This document shows positions 36,625-47,682 of a stretch of 64,000 nucleotides of DNA, piece after piece (the first letter of the stretch is position 1; each line of letters starts with the position of its first letter). This DNA comes from Epiperipatus broadwayi (Eukaryota > Onychophora > Udeonychophora > Euonychophora > Peripatidae): the NCBI GenBank assembly GCA_028023455.1, contig JAQFVV010006475.1, positions 1,116,001 through 1,180,000 on the forward strand. Direction: 5' to 3'. Position numbers and translations under genes: made by a program. Under the pieces are notes generated by a model that saw only the letters and a list, made by a program, of their open reading frames with translations, made no database searches and was not told the origin of the DNA.

Positions 36625-37860
36625 AATGGTATGTAATTGCAATTGACAAGAAAAGCCATAGAAAATAATAAACATCTCTAAAGTGTAAAACAACATATGG
36701 GTACAGAAAAATATTGTAGCACTAAGAAGTAGAAATGGAAGTTTTACTAAAAAGAGATAACATCATGAAATGTGTGGCAGACATCTATAAAGAATTAGAG
36801 TAATAGAGAAGAAAATACTAAATGACCTTTAGTTACTATATTTTTTTAATTGCTAAGTTTTTTAAATTAAGTCAGACATGCAATGAAATCTATGAAGAAG
36901 GGAAAAGTTTGAGAAAGTGATGGAAATATTACGGATATTTTAAAAGAAGCAAATGAGGAAATACAAAAATTGTTAGCAAATCTATATACTAAATGTCAAA
37001 ATGATAAAGATAAATGAGATAATTAGAAGACTGTAATAATGATATTGATGTTTTAAAAAATTATAAAGAGGATATTATAAAATACAGAACTATTAATTTT
37101 TTATAAAATCTACATGTAATCTTTATCAAAATAAATGCAAATCATCGACAATGCACTTTAAATCCTAACATAGAAAAGATCAACAAATTTGAGTTGCTGT
37201 TATGCTTAGAATTTATAGATTATGAAAAGACATTTGATTCTATAAGCATTTGGATTATCAAGATATCAAAGCAAGATATTATATTCTGAATTTTAGTTTT
37301 ACAAAAAATAAAAACAGTAATTGATGCTAAGAAAATTAACATTAAGAAGAGTGTACAAATCCATTTACTTCTGTTTAAAACCATCTAATCAACATTCCAT
37401 CCTTTTTTTCTTTTCAAAATATACATTACATACGTTGGAACAAGTGGATATATATATATACAAGAAATAAAGTTTTTGTAAAGAAAAGAGGAAAATGAGA
37501 CTTTTAATTGTTTGAAGTGTTTTAATTATAGAAGAGTGTACAACTTTGATTTTCTATCTTGCAGCATATTTAAAACAAGTATTTTGTGGATTAAAATGGG
37601 AAACTGTGGAAGAAAATAATAAATGGAGATTAGTCAAGTCATCTAGATTTACAGATAATGCAGTTGTTTTTGCAAATAATATTTTTAAAACTTCAGAAAA
37701 TGTTGCAAGAGTTATCTGATGAATGAAAATAGAACTAAAGATAAATTCTAAAAAGTGTAAAGTTGTATGGATTGATAGAATAGAAATATTAAAACAGAAT
37801 TTTAATTTGTTAATGAATGAAATCTCATGGTACATATTAATAATGTCATGGAAAATCACA
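36625..37860 (+). pseudogene. Decayed RTE-type LINE copy 2
   Basis: Starts at the equivalent of about 59462 of the RTE at 58.6 kb and runs to about 60655. Recognisable pieces include AAAAAGAGATAACATCATGAAA, the FIDYEKTFDS-like motif A region near 37205-37235 and FADNAVVFANN-like motif C near 37650-37680. It is broken by stops and frameshifts and by a nested insertion at 37359-37529. It lies directly behind copy 1, so the two may be independent 5'-truncated insertions. Confidence 0.78.
37359..37529 (+). mobile_element. 171-bp insertion nested in RTE copy 2
   Basis: Flanked by a 14-bp direct duplication, AGAAGAGTGTACAA (37345-37358 and 37530-37543). The insert includes a short (TA)n and has no coding content. 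A 14-bp duplication suits retrotransposition by a LINE enzyme, so a SINE is likely, but no tRNA-like boxes were recognised. Confidence 0.65.
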
Positions 37861-39049
37861 AAATGGGTCATTTCTGAAATTAGTTAATGGGAACAAAATT
37901 TTTCAAATACATGCTCACAAACATTTGGGGGTGGGGGTGATGCTAATGATTTCTATGGTGCATGAAGCAATCATATCTTCTTAGTTAAATTAAGCCTCAC
38001 ATAACCCCTCAACTACCAAACATCATTGCTTTTATTTATTAATATGCATTGCATAAATTTATTCTGCTCATGTTACTCTTTAGCAAAACTTTGATGATAA
38101 CCACTTTTCAATAAATACTTAAATGATTATTAATCATTTTTATTAGGTTAGAAATTATATTTCATTTCATCTTAGATATAAATTTTCAGTGTAATCAAAT
38201 TCAAATATATCTATAAAACTGTTTGTGTAGGTGCAAGATAATTTTCGTTTTTACCCATTCACATTTCCCTATTTGTGCATCATTATTTTGTATTTTCATA
38301 AAATTATTATATGAACACTCTCTCTCTATATATATATATAGCTTGATGTTTATTAATTTTGATGCGATTGGAGCACCAAAAAAATTAGAAAATCTTCAAA
38401 TCGACACAGAATTACAACAGAGTGTTTCCTGAGCCAAAAAACAATGATTTAAAGATAAAAATAAGTTCTAATGATGTTACAGACCCAAACAGGGTTATTG
38501 AAGTTGCAATTCACTCAATCTCTTTTAATCCAATAATTATTAGAAATAATCCAAAGATTAATTATAAACTTTTAGACTTACATAACTGAAACCTTGATTA
38601 CTAATCAAGACCTAGATTTCAAATAAGATAAGCAGAATTTAAATAGGATCAAATACAAGAGTCCCAGTTGGAATCCTACTACAATTAAGTCCACAACATA
38701 GTTACAAAAACTAGTTATTAGAACATGTTGGTTGCCGTCAATCTCAGCTGTACAACCAAACAAGCAAGAATCCTACAATGCTAATTACACTTTTCATAAT
38801 CGGAATAACTAAATGGAAATATATAGACTAGATTATAATCCCTGAAGAACTTTGCAGTCGAATGAGCTGAACAAATATTTAGAACATTTGACACGTATGA
38901 AGAGTTGACAGCAGTACTTCAGTGTATAAAGTGATATGGTCAGATGGTGTGTTTTCATGGTTCGCTGGTAAGGCTAGCCATAGTTTTCAAGACTACAATG
39001 AATCAATGTACTTATTATCATGTATTTTTGTAATCAAGGTATTTAATTC
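37861..39049. other. Non-coding DNA, no gene seen
   Basis: AT-rich to about 38900, including a short CT/TA run at 38322-38341. Composition begins to rise in G+C toward 39050. Confidence 0.45.
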
Positions 39050-40384
39050 CATGTATGGGCAGGTAGACCGAATATTGTCCCGGCTCATTTGGACTGACTC
39101 ATATTAGTATTGTTGTCATGTTTTTTTTGGTTAACAGTACATTTTTGGGCAGGTAGACCAAGTGTTGTTCCTGCCCATTTGGACTGTTGGATTGGAAGTC
39201 ACAGGATTTTGATTGAAGCTTTGGTCTCAGGTGTGGAGGTGATGGTCCTGAGGGGTTTGTTGATCTGTGGGAGAGAATGGCATTCAATGCCACACCCAGG
39301 GAAGTTCTTGTGGCCCTCTGTGATTTGGTTAGTGTTCTGGATTGGCTGAACCTACATGACACCCTGATGTATCTAACCCGCTTGCGATTGGGGGCCTGAG
39401 GTGGATTAACCTTGCCCAAGGGGTGGATCTGGGATCTCACAGAAGTGGAGTTCTGGCTAGTACAATCATGGATGGGGTCTGGGGGGAGCCATTTGAGGAC
39501 CTGCCAGTCGGGTTGAGGGTCATTTCCCCCGCATAGATTATTGCCTCGAATGGATGGTTGCTTCCCCTTGATTGTTTCTTGCTTTTCTGCTTTGTGGATT
39601 CCTTGATGTTTGTACCTGGGGATTCATTTGTTTTTTAGATACTGATAATACCTGATTTATTGTGTAAGGAGGTTGGACTCCTTTGAGCTACCTCCCAGCT
39701 GTATTACATCAGTGTAACATTGCAATCTTTTTGGCCCACTGGTGCAGGCTCCTTGGTATCTGGGGTGGAGGCAACAGTCATGAGAGATTCATTTATCTGC
39801 AGGGGTGGATGGCAATAAAAACCCAGAATTGGGTTGACCAGGCATGGTTCTTGCAGTCCTCTTTGACTCAGTGTTCAGGATCAGTGGAACCAATGGGACA
39901 CCCAGATAAATCAAACCCACTTATGGGGGGGGGGCTGATGTGGATTAATCTTATCCATAAGAATGGGTCTGGGTTCTTGCTAAGTGGTCTGGGCATGGTT
40001 GGGGTCAGAGGGAAAAGTTTGGGGATCTGCCAGTCGAATTGAAAGTTGTTTCTCCTGCATAGATTTGGCCTCAAATGGATAAAGCATCCCCTTGATTGAC
40101 TGTCCTTTGATCAAAGTTAATATACCTGTAACACCTAATTTATTGTGTAAGGTAGTTGCACTGCTTTGAGCCACTGCCCAATTGTATACAGTATTATTTT
40201 TTGTGAATTTATTCACTCATTGTTATTGGGATATGAATAAAATTTGGGGGATTTTTGAAAGATAATCGATCTATAATCTTGCATACCTATGTTCACATTT
40301 GAATTGCAAGTCAATGCTGACTATATTATTTGTATCTTATTGATGTAACTTTGTTGCTCAATAAAGTTTTGTTTTGAAACATAA
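39050..40384 (+). mobile_element. GC-rich tandem segment ending in LINE-like 3' tail
   Basis: Markedly richer in G and C than the rest of the window. Two diverged monomers of about 500-550 bp (about 39145-39714 and 39715-40195) share TGTGGATTAA-type, GA(C/T)CTGCCAGTCG, CGCATAGATT, TTCCCCTTGATTG-like and ATTTATTGTGTAAGG blocks. In front, GGGCAGGTAGACC...CATTTGGACTG occurs twice (39057 and 39149). After the second monomer an AT-rich stretch ends in CAATAAAGTTTTGTTTTGAAACAT, matching the 3' end of the LINE at 8541-8584. No long frame is conserved between monomers. Options are a LINE with monomeric 5' UTR and deleted body, or a non-autonomous element borrowing the LINE tail. Confidence 0.6.
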
Positions 40385-40704
40385 ATGTTATAAAGTTAAC
40401 TCTAGTTTTAATTTGTTATATATATTTAAAATAGATTAATGTAATTATTAAATTTTTAAAATTAAGAAATGGAAAAAATATCTTTGAAGTACAAAAAAAA
40501 AGCCAACCAAACAAATAAGAAAATGTATTTTATTTTTCAAGTTAATGAAATAACATTAAAAAATTATAGCGTAGTAAAGTTTGAAGATTTGCTATCTTAA
40601 TATAAACTGAGCACTGATTATATATGTGTGGGGGGAGACGATGATCTGGGCCAACTGATAAATGCTGGTTCAGCATGAAATATATATATTGGAGATTATT
40701 TATC
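40385..40704. other. Non-coding DNA
   Basis: AT-rich, nothing recognised except a small hairpin ATGCTGGTTCAGCAT near 40663. Confidence 0.4.
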
Positions 40705-40800
40705 TCTTTCTCATGCATGAGGTCATGTGGATCAGTTGAATAACATGGAGTGGATAGATGTAGAGAGCTTGAAAGTCTGAGTTCAAGTCCTTTCTAATTA
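40705..40800 (+). mobile_element. tRNA-like SINE, copy 1
   Basis: A-box-like TGGATCAGTTG (40728-40738) and B-box-like GAGTTCAAGTCC (40779-40790) of a pol III promoter, about 52 bp apart. The block GTAGAGAGCTTGAAAGTCT precedes the B box. The same elements in the same order occur on the minus strand at 53465-53560. Ends not fixed and no target duplication identified. Confidence 0.5.
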
Positions 40801-41281
40801 TATTACTAAATTTGAATTTATCCGATCAAACTTTTTGTATTTCTTAAACTCTCTTTGTAATGTTTATAATATAATAAAAACAATGTTTATATAATAATTC
40901 ACATTTAGAAAATAATTTTTCTATAAGATAATTTTTATTTATCTAAAAATGACGTTTGATTAATCTCATTTTAGAAGACCCTCCTAATTGTTTTTTTTTT
41001 TTTTGAAAAAAAAAAGCAAAAAACTTTATGCATCTAAAATATAACATCTTATTAAAAAATAATTTTATCTTTAAAATAGAACAATGATATATATATATAT
41101 TAAATAATAATACATTGCTTAAATTCAGCTAATTTAATGATTTTATTAAAAATAATAATGCATTTATTTTTTAAATTACACAAAATACTACTATTTTATC
41201 TGTATTGGAGAAGGGGGATGCAATTTAATAAATATATAATATATAAAAAATACACATGTGAATATGTTCAAATTTTAATAG
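40801..41281. other. Non-coding DNA
   Basis: AT-rich with a T14/A10 block at 40991-41015 and (TA)n near 41087. No gene. Confidence 0.45.
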
Positions 41282-41441
41282 TCCACTGCATGGCAAAGGT
41301 TTCTCCAATAGCTCCTCAAAGAAGCAATGAAGGAGAATGCATTCTTTACCAGGCATGCCAGTTAGTGGTTGGTGAAGCTTTGATCATTTCATTCTTGTTT
41401 CATTCTTTGGCCAGAATTACTAGATACCCATTTATAGACAG
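41282..41441 (+). CDS. Candidate internal exon, 160 bp, unknown protein
   Basis: A frame open from 41137 has higher-complexity coding only after TTTTAATAG at 41281, and ends at AG/GTAC at 41441, a possible donor. The peptide includes MAKVSPIAPQRSNEGECILY and then a hydrophobic stretch LVVGEALIISFLFHSLA that could be a membrane segment. The acceptor is weak. No family recognised. Confidence 0.22.
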
Positions 41442-41803
41442 GTACTAGATGTTTAGCTAACTTGATTATGGATCAACTTTATGAAGAAAAAAAAAAATCC
41501 CTAATTGCTCAGTATTGAAATCCAAGTAGGTCTTTTTTTGTTTATATGTATATGTATAGTAAAGCTTGTTTAATTTGAAATAATAAAAAAAATCAAATTA
41601 AAGAGAATTGTTAATTTACTTAAAATCAAGACTGAAAGAAAAATTTAATTTATGTTTTGAGTTAAGTTTTTTTGTCATCAGATATTTTTTTTTTGTTTAT
41701 TGTATTTATTTCATAAACCTTTTTTTTATCTTCATTAACCAATTTCAGTAATTACTCATTATGTAACCTTCCATCACAAACAAAAAAAAACATTTTAAAA
41801 ATC

Positions 41804-41869
41804 TAAACAGGCAAAAACTCTCCATATAGTAGTGCCACCTTGTGCTAACTAGAGTAATCAATGGATGCC
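41804..41869 (-). repeat. Fragment of the hammerhead-bearing repeat
   Basis: Matches the first about 66 bp of the minus-oriented unit at 31268 (TAAACAGGCAAAAACTC, AGTAGTGCCACCTTGTGC), then diverges. It shares the same outer border (TAAACAGG) as cluster 1, which suggests a true element end. It lacks the ribozyme part. Confidence 0.75.
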
Positions 41870-42799
41870 TGTTGATGTTTCACTATTAACTCTGATAAAA
41901 ATGTATTGTTTTTTTCTTCTTTATTATGTATATTGTCTTTTTAAAAAATCTTCGTAAGAGTATATCATGAATACAAATCATCCATCTTTTGTTTAAAATG
42001 TATTTGAAAAACTAGTCAATTATTTTTTTAATTTTATTTTCAAATAGTTGTCAGTTTACTTTGGAAGAGTATTGTTAACTCTTGTTAAACCAATTTTTCT
42101 TTTTATATTCATTTTATATAGTAAATTAAAACTTTTTGCACCAATTTTTTTTTTATACCAACAAAATTTCTTGCTGGTTTGTCAACAAAATAAAGACAAT
42201 AAAATTGGCTGATCAAAGTAGGAATGAAAAATCATGAAGTTCAAAAAAATTTCATTAATTAAACTTAAATTAATGTTGTAAGAGGCAATGATTAAATAAA
42301 TAACATAACTGATTATATAAAAAATATTAAATTTTAATCTTGAGTACAGTTTAATTAAATAAAGTAATCTTATTAAATCAAGATAAATAAACAAATAAAA
42401 TTAAATAAAGTATAATTAAGATTCTTGGATTAGCTTTATGTTTAAGATTTTAAGCAATTTGTAAGCTTAAATTAAGAAAATAAAATCTGATGATAGTATA
42501 AAAAATTAGAAATCCTTTGAACAGTTTTGTGTTTCAATTTTTCCCATAAATTATTCAGAAATAGTTTGAAGCAAAAAAAATTTGAATTACAGTATACAAA
42601 TTTTTACATGGTAACATTTAAATTATTCAAAATATTTAACACAAAATGTGATACTTTGGTATTATTCCTGCTATGATGTTTTACTCCAGTGACATATTCT
42701 AAGTTTGTGATATGTTTTCAAGAGATGTGCAGACAAACTTAATTGACAAAATTTGTCCGCAGATCTTGTGGTAGCATTATTTTAAACGTATCATAAACT
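41870..42799. other. Non-coding DNA, no gene seen
   Basis: AT-rich with stops in every frame. Confidence 0.45.
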
Positions 42800-43130
42800 T
42801 AGAATAATATATCAGCAGTAATATATGATTCCACATACCACATGTAATACCAAATTTCAAATCTAAAAGAAAAGAATGGAGAGATATATTCATTGTGGTA
42901 AAATGAAAAAACACCTTGTGAGTTTTAATATTTTTGTGACTCTTTATTACAGCACTTTTTTCCATTAATGCCCTCTTGGTATAATATAGCACTTTGGGCT
43001 GTCATAGACAGCAAGCATGTGTAATACCAACATCTTATTTTCAATGATGGAGAGATATATTCATTATGGAAAAAGGAAAATTATGATAAAAGAACCTGGA
43101 ATATTTTTTAAATAGCAAGCTGTAATAAAG
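42800..43130 (+). repeat. Repeat with two tandem units, plus orientation
   Basis: Two units share CATG(TG)TAATACCAA and ATGGAGAGATATATTCATT(A/G)TGG (near 42838-42900 and 43016-43080). The same blocks recur in reverse orientation at 43370-43565, giving an imperfect inverted repeat around about 43150-43370. Confidence 0.6.
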
Positions 43131-43369
43131 TTTTATCCTTACATTTTTTTTAATTAAAAAAAAAATGATGAACTGTAAGATAAGATTTTAGCTTTATCTA
43201 AAAATTGTGAACTGTACATTTAATCTTATATTTAAATTTAAAAAAAAAAAAACATATATAAAATTTATCAAATAAAAAAAATCATAAATCTATAAGGTTT
43301 TAGCTGTAAATGTAATTTTAAATGTAAAACCATATTACGTACAAATGATGTGAAAGATAAAACTTTGTG

Positions 43370-43565
43370 GGGTTTTTTTTTGTTTTTTGTTTTTTTGAAA
43401 TTTGGTATTACCCATGCTGAGTATTTACGATGGCACAAAGTGCCAAAATAAAAACTCACAAAAGTATTGTATTAAACACTCACTCCTAACTGTTTTTATT
43501 TAGTATCATAATGTGTTTTTTCCTTTTTCCATAATGAATATGTCTTTCCATTCTGATAACACAAA
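43370..43565 (-). repeat. Same repeat, minus orientation
   Basis: Reverse complement shows ATGGAAAGACATATTCATTA, GTGAGTTTTTATTTTGGCAC and GGTAATACCAAATTTC, matching 42800-43130. Non-coding. Confidence 0.6.
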
Positions 43566-46091
43566 ATCATTAAAAGTAAAAAGCACAAAATATTAGGACA
43601 TTTTACAACTTGGTGATGTGTAATATGTGAAAAGTTGGTAACGTGAATGTATTTGACATGGATTAGTTATGCCAAGTTTTTAGGATGGCATGACATTATA
43701 AACAGAAGCATTGAATAATTATTACTGGACAAAAATATCACTAGTAATATGTAATAGCAAGAATAATAATTACCTAAAATATGTAATATAAATGGTAAAG
43801 ACATTCTAAAATTTTAAATTAAGCAATATTTCACATTGTTCATATTCAAATTAAATAAGTTGTATTGTGTGTAATACTCATCTCATTCCATATATTTTAT
43901 AGATTATCAAATTTTAATGTTTTTAGTTAGTCATTTATTCATCACCTATAAACAAATTGATAAAAATGACTATATAGTTTTATTTTATAGTTTTATTATT
44001 CTTTTTTGTTTGTTTTTTACTGATTTTAAATTATATATTATTTTATCTATTTAAAAACATTTGTAGTAAAATATATTTACGTATATGATAGTAAATAAGA
44101 ATAAAGTTTAATAATTTTCTCTCATTTTACGATTTTATCTATAAATCTCATTTTTAATTGCTTTATATTTACATTATTAAAATAAATCGGAAAGAAAACA
44201 AAAAGAAGTCTGTAAATTAATACAGTATTTGTAATTTAATTTCTTTTTGCATCCCACTCATATATCAATATTTGAAAGATTTTTTTATACCAGTAAAAAT
44301 TACTACTTTAATGTTTCTTTTATAAAAAGGAAAAAGTTTTAAATATCGATTTTCAATAATACTTTGCAATTCATGCAGTTAATTAGGGGAAAAATAACAA
44401 GGAAGAATTATTAAATTTTTAAATAACTTGAGAAATTTTATTTTTGTGTATTCAATCTGTTGTAAATATGTATATAAAGAAAACTTGTTAGTGAAAATAT
44501 ATATAATTATAAGTTTTTAAAACGAATGTAAATTAATATCTTATGTTTGGAACTTTGCATGAAAATTGTTTTTTGCATGTTGATTTTTGACTGCTTGCAG
44601 TGTTTTCTGGTTAATAATCCAGAAGAAATATCGTGACTTGAATATATAGTCAGGTGAAGAAAGCTTATTTTGATAGTATATCTGTATTATTTAATAACTT
44701 TTTTATACAATTTATATTAAACAACTTTATATATATAGTGAAGAAATATATAGATGGATAATTGGCAAATGCAAAAAAATAAATATGAGGATGTCAATAG
44801 CATGTATCATAATACTTATTTGTTTATTCAGAAGTTTGATATGAATACTTTTTCTCTAAACATGGACACAGTATGCAGAAGAGGAATATGTAAGCATTAA
44901 GAAAGCTATTATTAGAATATTTGCATTATATCTTCAAAATAGTGTTAGCCAGATTTTCAAGGGGATTGTTTTTAGAAATTATAGTAAATCCAATTTTTTC
45001 TAAGAGTGAGAAATAAGTTATTATATGGCCTAAGTCTTTTCTTTGTAGCATGAAGATAGTTATTTTTCAGTATTTTATTGCAAAGATTATATTCATTTTT
45101 TTTTTTAAAAAAAAATTGGTCCTGTTGGTTATGTAAAAAGTCTAGCATACTGTTTTTATGGATAAATTGTTTTTAAAAAAATCCAAAATTCTATTTTTAA
45201 AAGGTTTATGTGTGTCCATATGTGAAACCAAGACAATGTAACCAGCATAGATGTTTTTGTTTTAGTTTTTATTTTTAATCAATTACTAATAAATATATCA
45301 AATAAAGTATGATAGAATTAGAATCTCTTGGAAATTATTTCATTAAAATATGTGTTTGGTACAATTATTTCTTAGAGTCACTTGAATTAATTCTATTGTA
45401 GAACATTAGGCAAATTAATAATTTTTTCTTTATTTTGAAATTTTAGATCTTAAAATATATCAAGCTCGATTTAATCTTCTTAGATTTGATCATCCTGGGT
45501 TTCACCAATTCTAATCAATAAATGTAGATGGGCTGTAGTTGCTATCTCATCCACTTCAGAAGTGAAATTTAACCATTTCCAACTTATATAGCCATAGCTA
45601 AATATCTTTTTCTTTTTACAATTGATTGTGAGTAGTTAGCTACCTAATTTGACAAAAAAAAAAATATTATTCTAAATAAAATAAATAACATGTTAGTTTT
45701 ATCTAATCACATGTTATTTAACAATGAAGCATTTTGATACTTCTCAATGTAATCACATATTACTACTAAAATTTAATTAATTACTGTTGATAGAACACTG
45801 TATGATTTCATACAGTAATAAAATGGCAGAGTCATGAATTGTTGCTTTGTCATTAATTGAACTTTTATATGAACTCTTAAGTAATAAACTATTTGATTGT
45901 GGATTTTTTTACTGTTGGCATGAATTTGTGTAACACGTTCACAAGTTTATGATAAATACAATGCATTAAAATATAAACAGTATGATTTCATTTTTGTAAA
46001 GAAATAAAATACTGCAAAAAATGTATTTGTGATTGCTGGAAAAAAATAATAGAACAATGACAGGAGTATATGTTAAATTATGAGAATGACA
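43566..46091. other. AT-rich non-coding DNA, no gene seen
   Basis: Long stretch with no supported frame or repeat. T11A9 run at 45096-45115. Confidence 0.5.
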
Positions 46092-46239
46092 CTTATCACA
46101 TGATCACCATTTCTTATGCTTGCTCTTAACTGTTATTAAAACAGGCAAAACTCTCTATACGTATTACACTTAGTGCAAACCAGAGTAATCTATGGACACC
46201 AGAAGGCTTATGCATAAAATCCCCATCTAGGGTCTACTC

Positions 46240-46298
46240 ATCCAATATCCTCAGACTAGTTTCTGGCTTATGGCCTTCATCAGTGATGATCCTTGGAT
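46240..46298 (-). ncRNA. Type I hammerhead-ribozyme-like motif
   Basis: Minus strand: CTGATGA (46284-46278), GAAAC (46263-46259), TAGTC ending at 46254. In stem I, position 2.3-1.3 is T-A instead of the T-G wobble of other units. It has one A-G mismatch and the distal ATCCAA/TTGGAT helix intact. Stem II is GGC/GCC with loop CATAA. Confidence 0.5.
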
Positions 46299-46739
46299 CT
46301 GAGAGCACTGTAGTTAGATCTTAGGATCTAATGCAACCCTCCAGCAGCCACCTTTTATCTCTACTTAACTACAAAACTATGAGACTTAAATTGAAAACAC
46401 ATGAATATTTTCAATCCAAACCCATCAGCTTATATAGTCATATAGGTCTGAACTCAGTTCAGTACCCATACATTTTAGTGTCTTTGGTTTTTTAATAACC
46501 ATAGCCACCAATATCCTATTAGGCAGGATTGGTTTTAAGCCAATAAACATCCCATGATCACCATTTCTTATGCTTGCTCTTAACTGTTATTAAAACTATA
46601 TGACTATATAAGCTGATGGGCTTGGATTGAAAATATTGTGTTTTGAATTTAAGTCTCATAGTTTTGTAGTTAAATAGAGATAAAAGATAGCTGCTGGAGG
46701 GTTGCATTATATCCGAAGATCTAACTGCAGTGCTCCCAG

Positions 46740-46796
46740 ATCCAAGGCTCATCACTGACAAAGGCCACAAGCCAGAAACTAGTTGGGATATTGGAT
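46740..46796 (+). ncRNA. Hammerhead-like motif with mutated core
   Basis: The core reads CTGACAA instead of CTGATGA, so the catalytic G8 is A, and the cleavage-site region is shortened (AGTTGGGATA). The distal stem I helix is kept. Expected to be inactive. Confidence 0.45.
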
Positions 46797-47189
46797 GAGT
46801 AGACACTAGATGGGGATTTTATGCACAAGTCTTCTGGCATCGATTGATTACTCTGGTTTGCACTAAGTGCAATATGTGTAGAGAGTTTTATCTGTTTTAA
46901 TAACAATTAAGAGCAAGCATAAGAAATGGTGATCATGTAATGTTTATTGGCTTAAAACCAATCCTGCCTTATAGGATATTGGTGGCTATGGTTATTAAAG
47001 AACCAAAGACACCAAAATGTATGGGTACTGAATTGAGTTCAGATCTATATGACTAAAAGCTGATGGGCTTGGATTGAAAATATTAATGTGTTTTCAATTT
47101 AAGTCTCATAGTTTTGTAGTTAAGTAGAGATAAAAGGTGGCTGCGGGAGGATTGCATTAGATCCCAAGATCTAGCTGCAGTGCCCTCAG

Positions 47190-47248
47190 ATCCAAGGTTC
47201 ATCGCTGATAAAGGCCACAAGCCAGAAACTAGTCTGGTGATATTGGAT
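47190..47248 (+). ncRNA. Hammerhead-like motif with mutated core
   Basis: The core reads CTGATAA (G8 to A), with GAAAC and TAGTC intact. Expected to be inactive. Confidence 0.45.
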
Positions 47249-47540
47249 GAGTGCACAAGCCTTCTGACATCCATTGATTACTCTGGTTTGCTCTGAGTGG
47301 CAATACGTATAAAGAGTTTTGCCTGTTTTAATAACAGTTAAGAGAAAGCATAAGAAATGGTGATCATGTGATCCTGCCTAATAGGAGTTCAGACTTATAT
47401 GACTATATAAGCTGATGGGCTTGGATTGAAAATATTATTGTGTTTCAATTTAAGTCTCATAGTTTTGTAGTTAAGTAGAGGTAAAATGTTGCTGCTGGAG
47501 GGTTGCATTAGATCCTAAGATCTAGCTGCAGTGCTCTCAG

Positions 47541-47598
47541 ATCCAAGGCTCTTCACTGATGAGGCCACAAGTCAGAAACTAGTCTGGGGATATTGGAT
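47541..47598 (+). ncRNA. Type I hammerhead-ribozyme-like motif
   Basis: CTGATGA at 47556-47562, GAAAC at 47574-47578, TAGTC to 47583. Stem I is fully paired: CTTCA side with TGGGGA including two wobbles, and ATCCAA with TTGGAT. One A of the usual stem II side is missing, so stem II starts GGC directly. Confidence 0.5.
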
Positions 47599-47682
47599 GA
47601 GTATGCACTAGATGGGGATTTTATGCATAAGCCTTCTGGCATCCATTGATAATTCTGGCTTGCACTGAGTGGCAATACTGAA

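Larger units (their letters stand above)
46092..47682. mobile_element. Cluster 2 of hammerhead-bearing ~450-bp repeat
   Basis: One minus-oriented unit plus the start of another (46092-46602) is followed by three plus-oriented units to 47682. The hammerhead cores of the plus units start at 46755, 47205 and 47556, spacings of 450 and 351 bp. The shorter spacing reflects a deletion near 47371. Units share TGATCAC/GTGATCA joints, GGGTTGCATTAGATCC, CCACAAGCCAGAAACTAGT and GATATTGGATGAG. The layout, one inverted unit then direct units, repeats that of cluster 1. Open frames here do not agree between units and are not genes. Confidence 0.8.

Noticed and set aside
39099-40216. Frames of 68-119 codons on both strands in the GC-rich segment
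   Set aside because: Fewer stops are expected at higher G+C. The two tandem monomers do not preserve any common frame.
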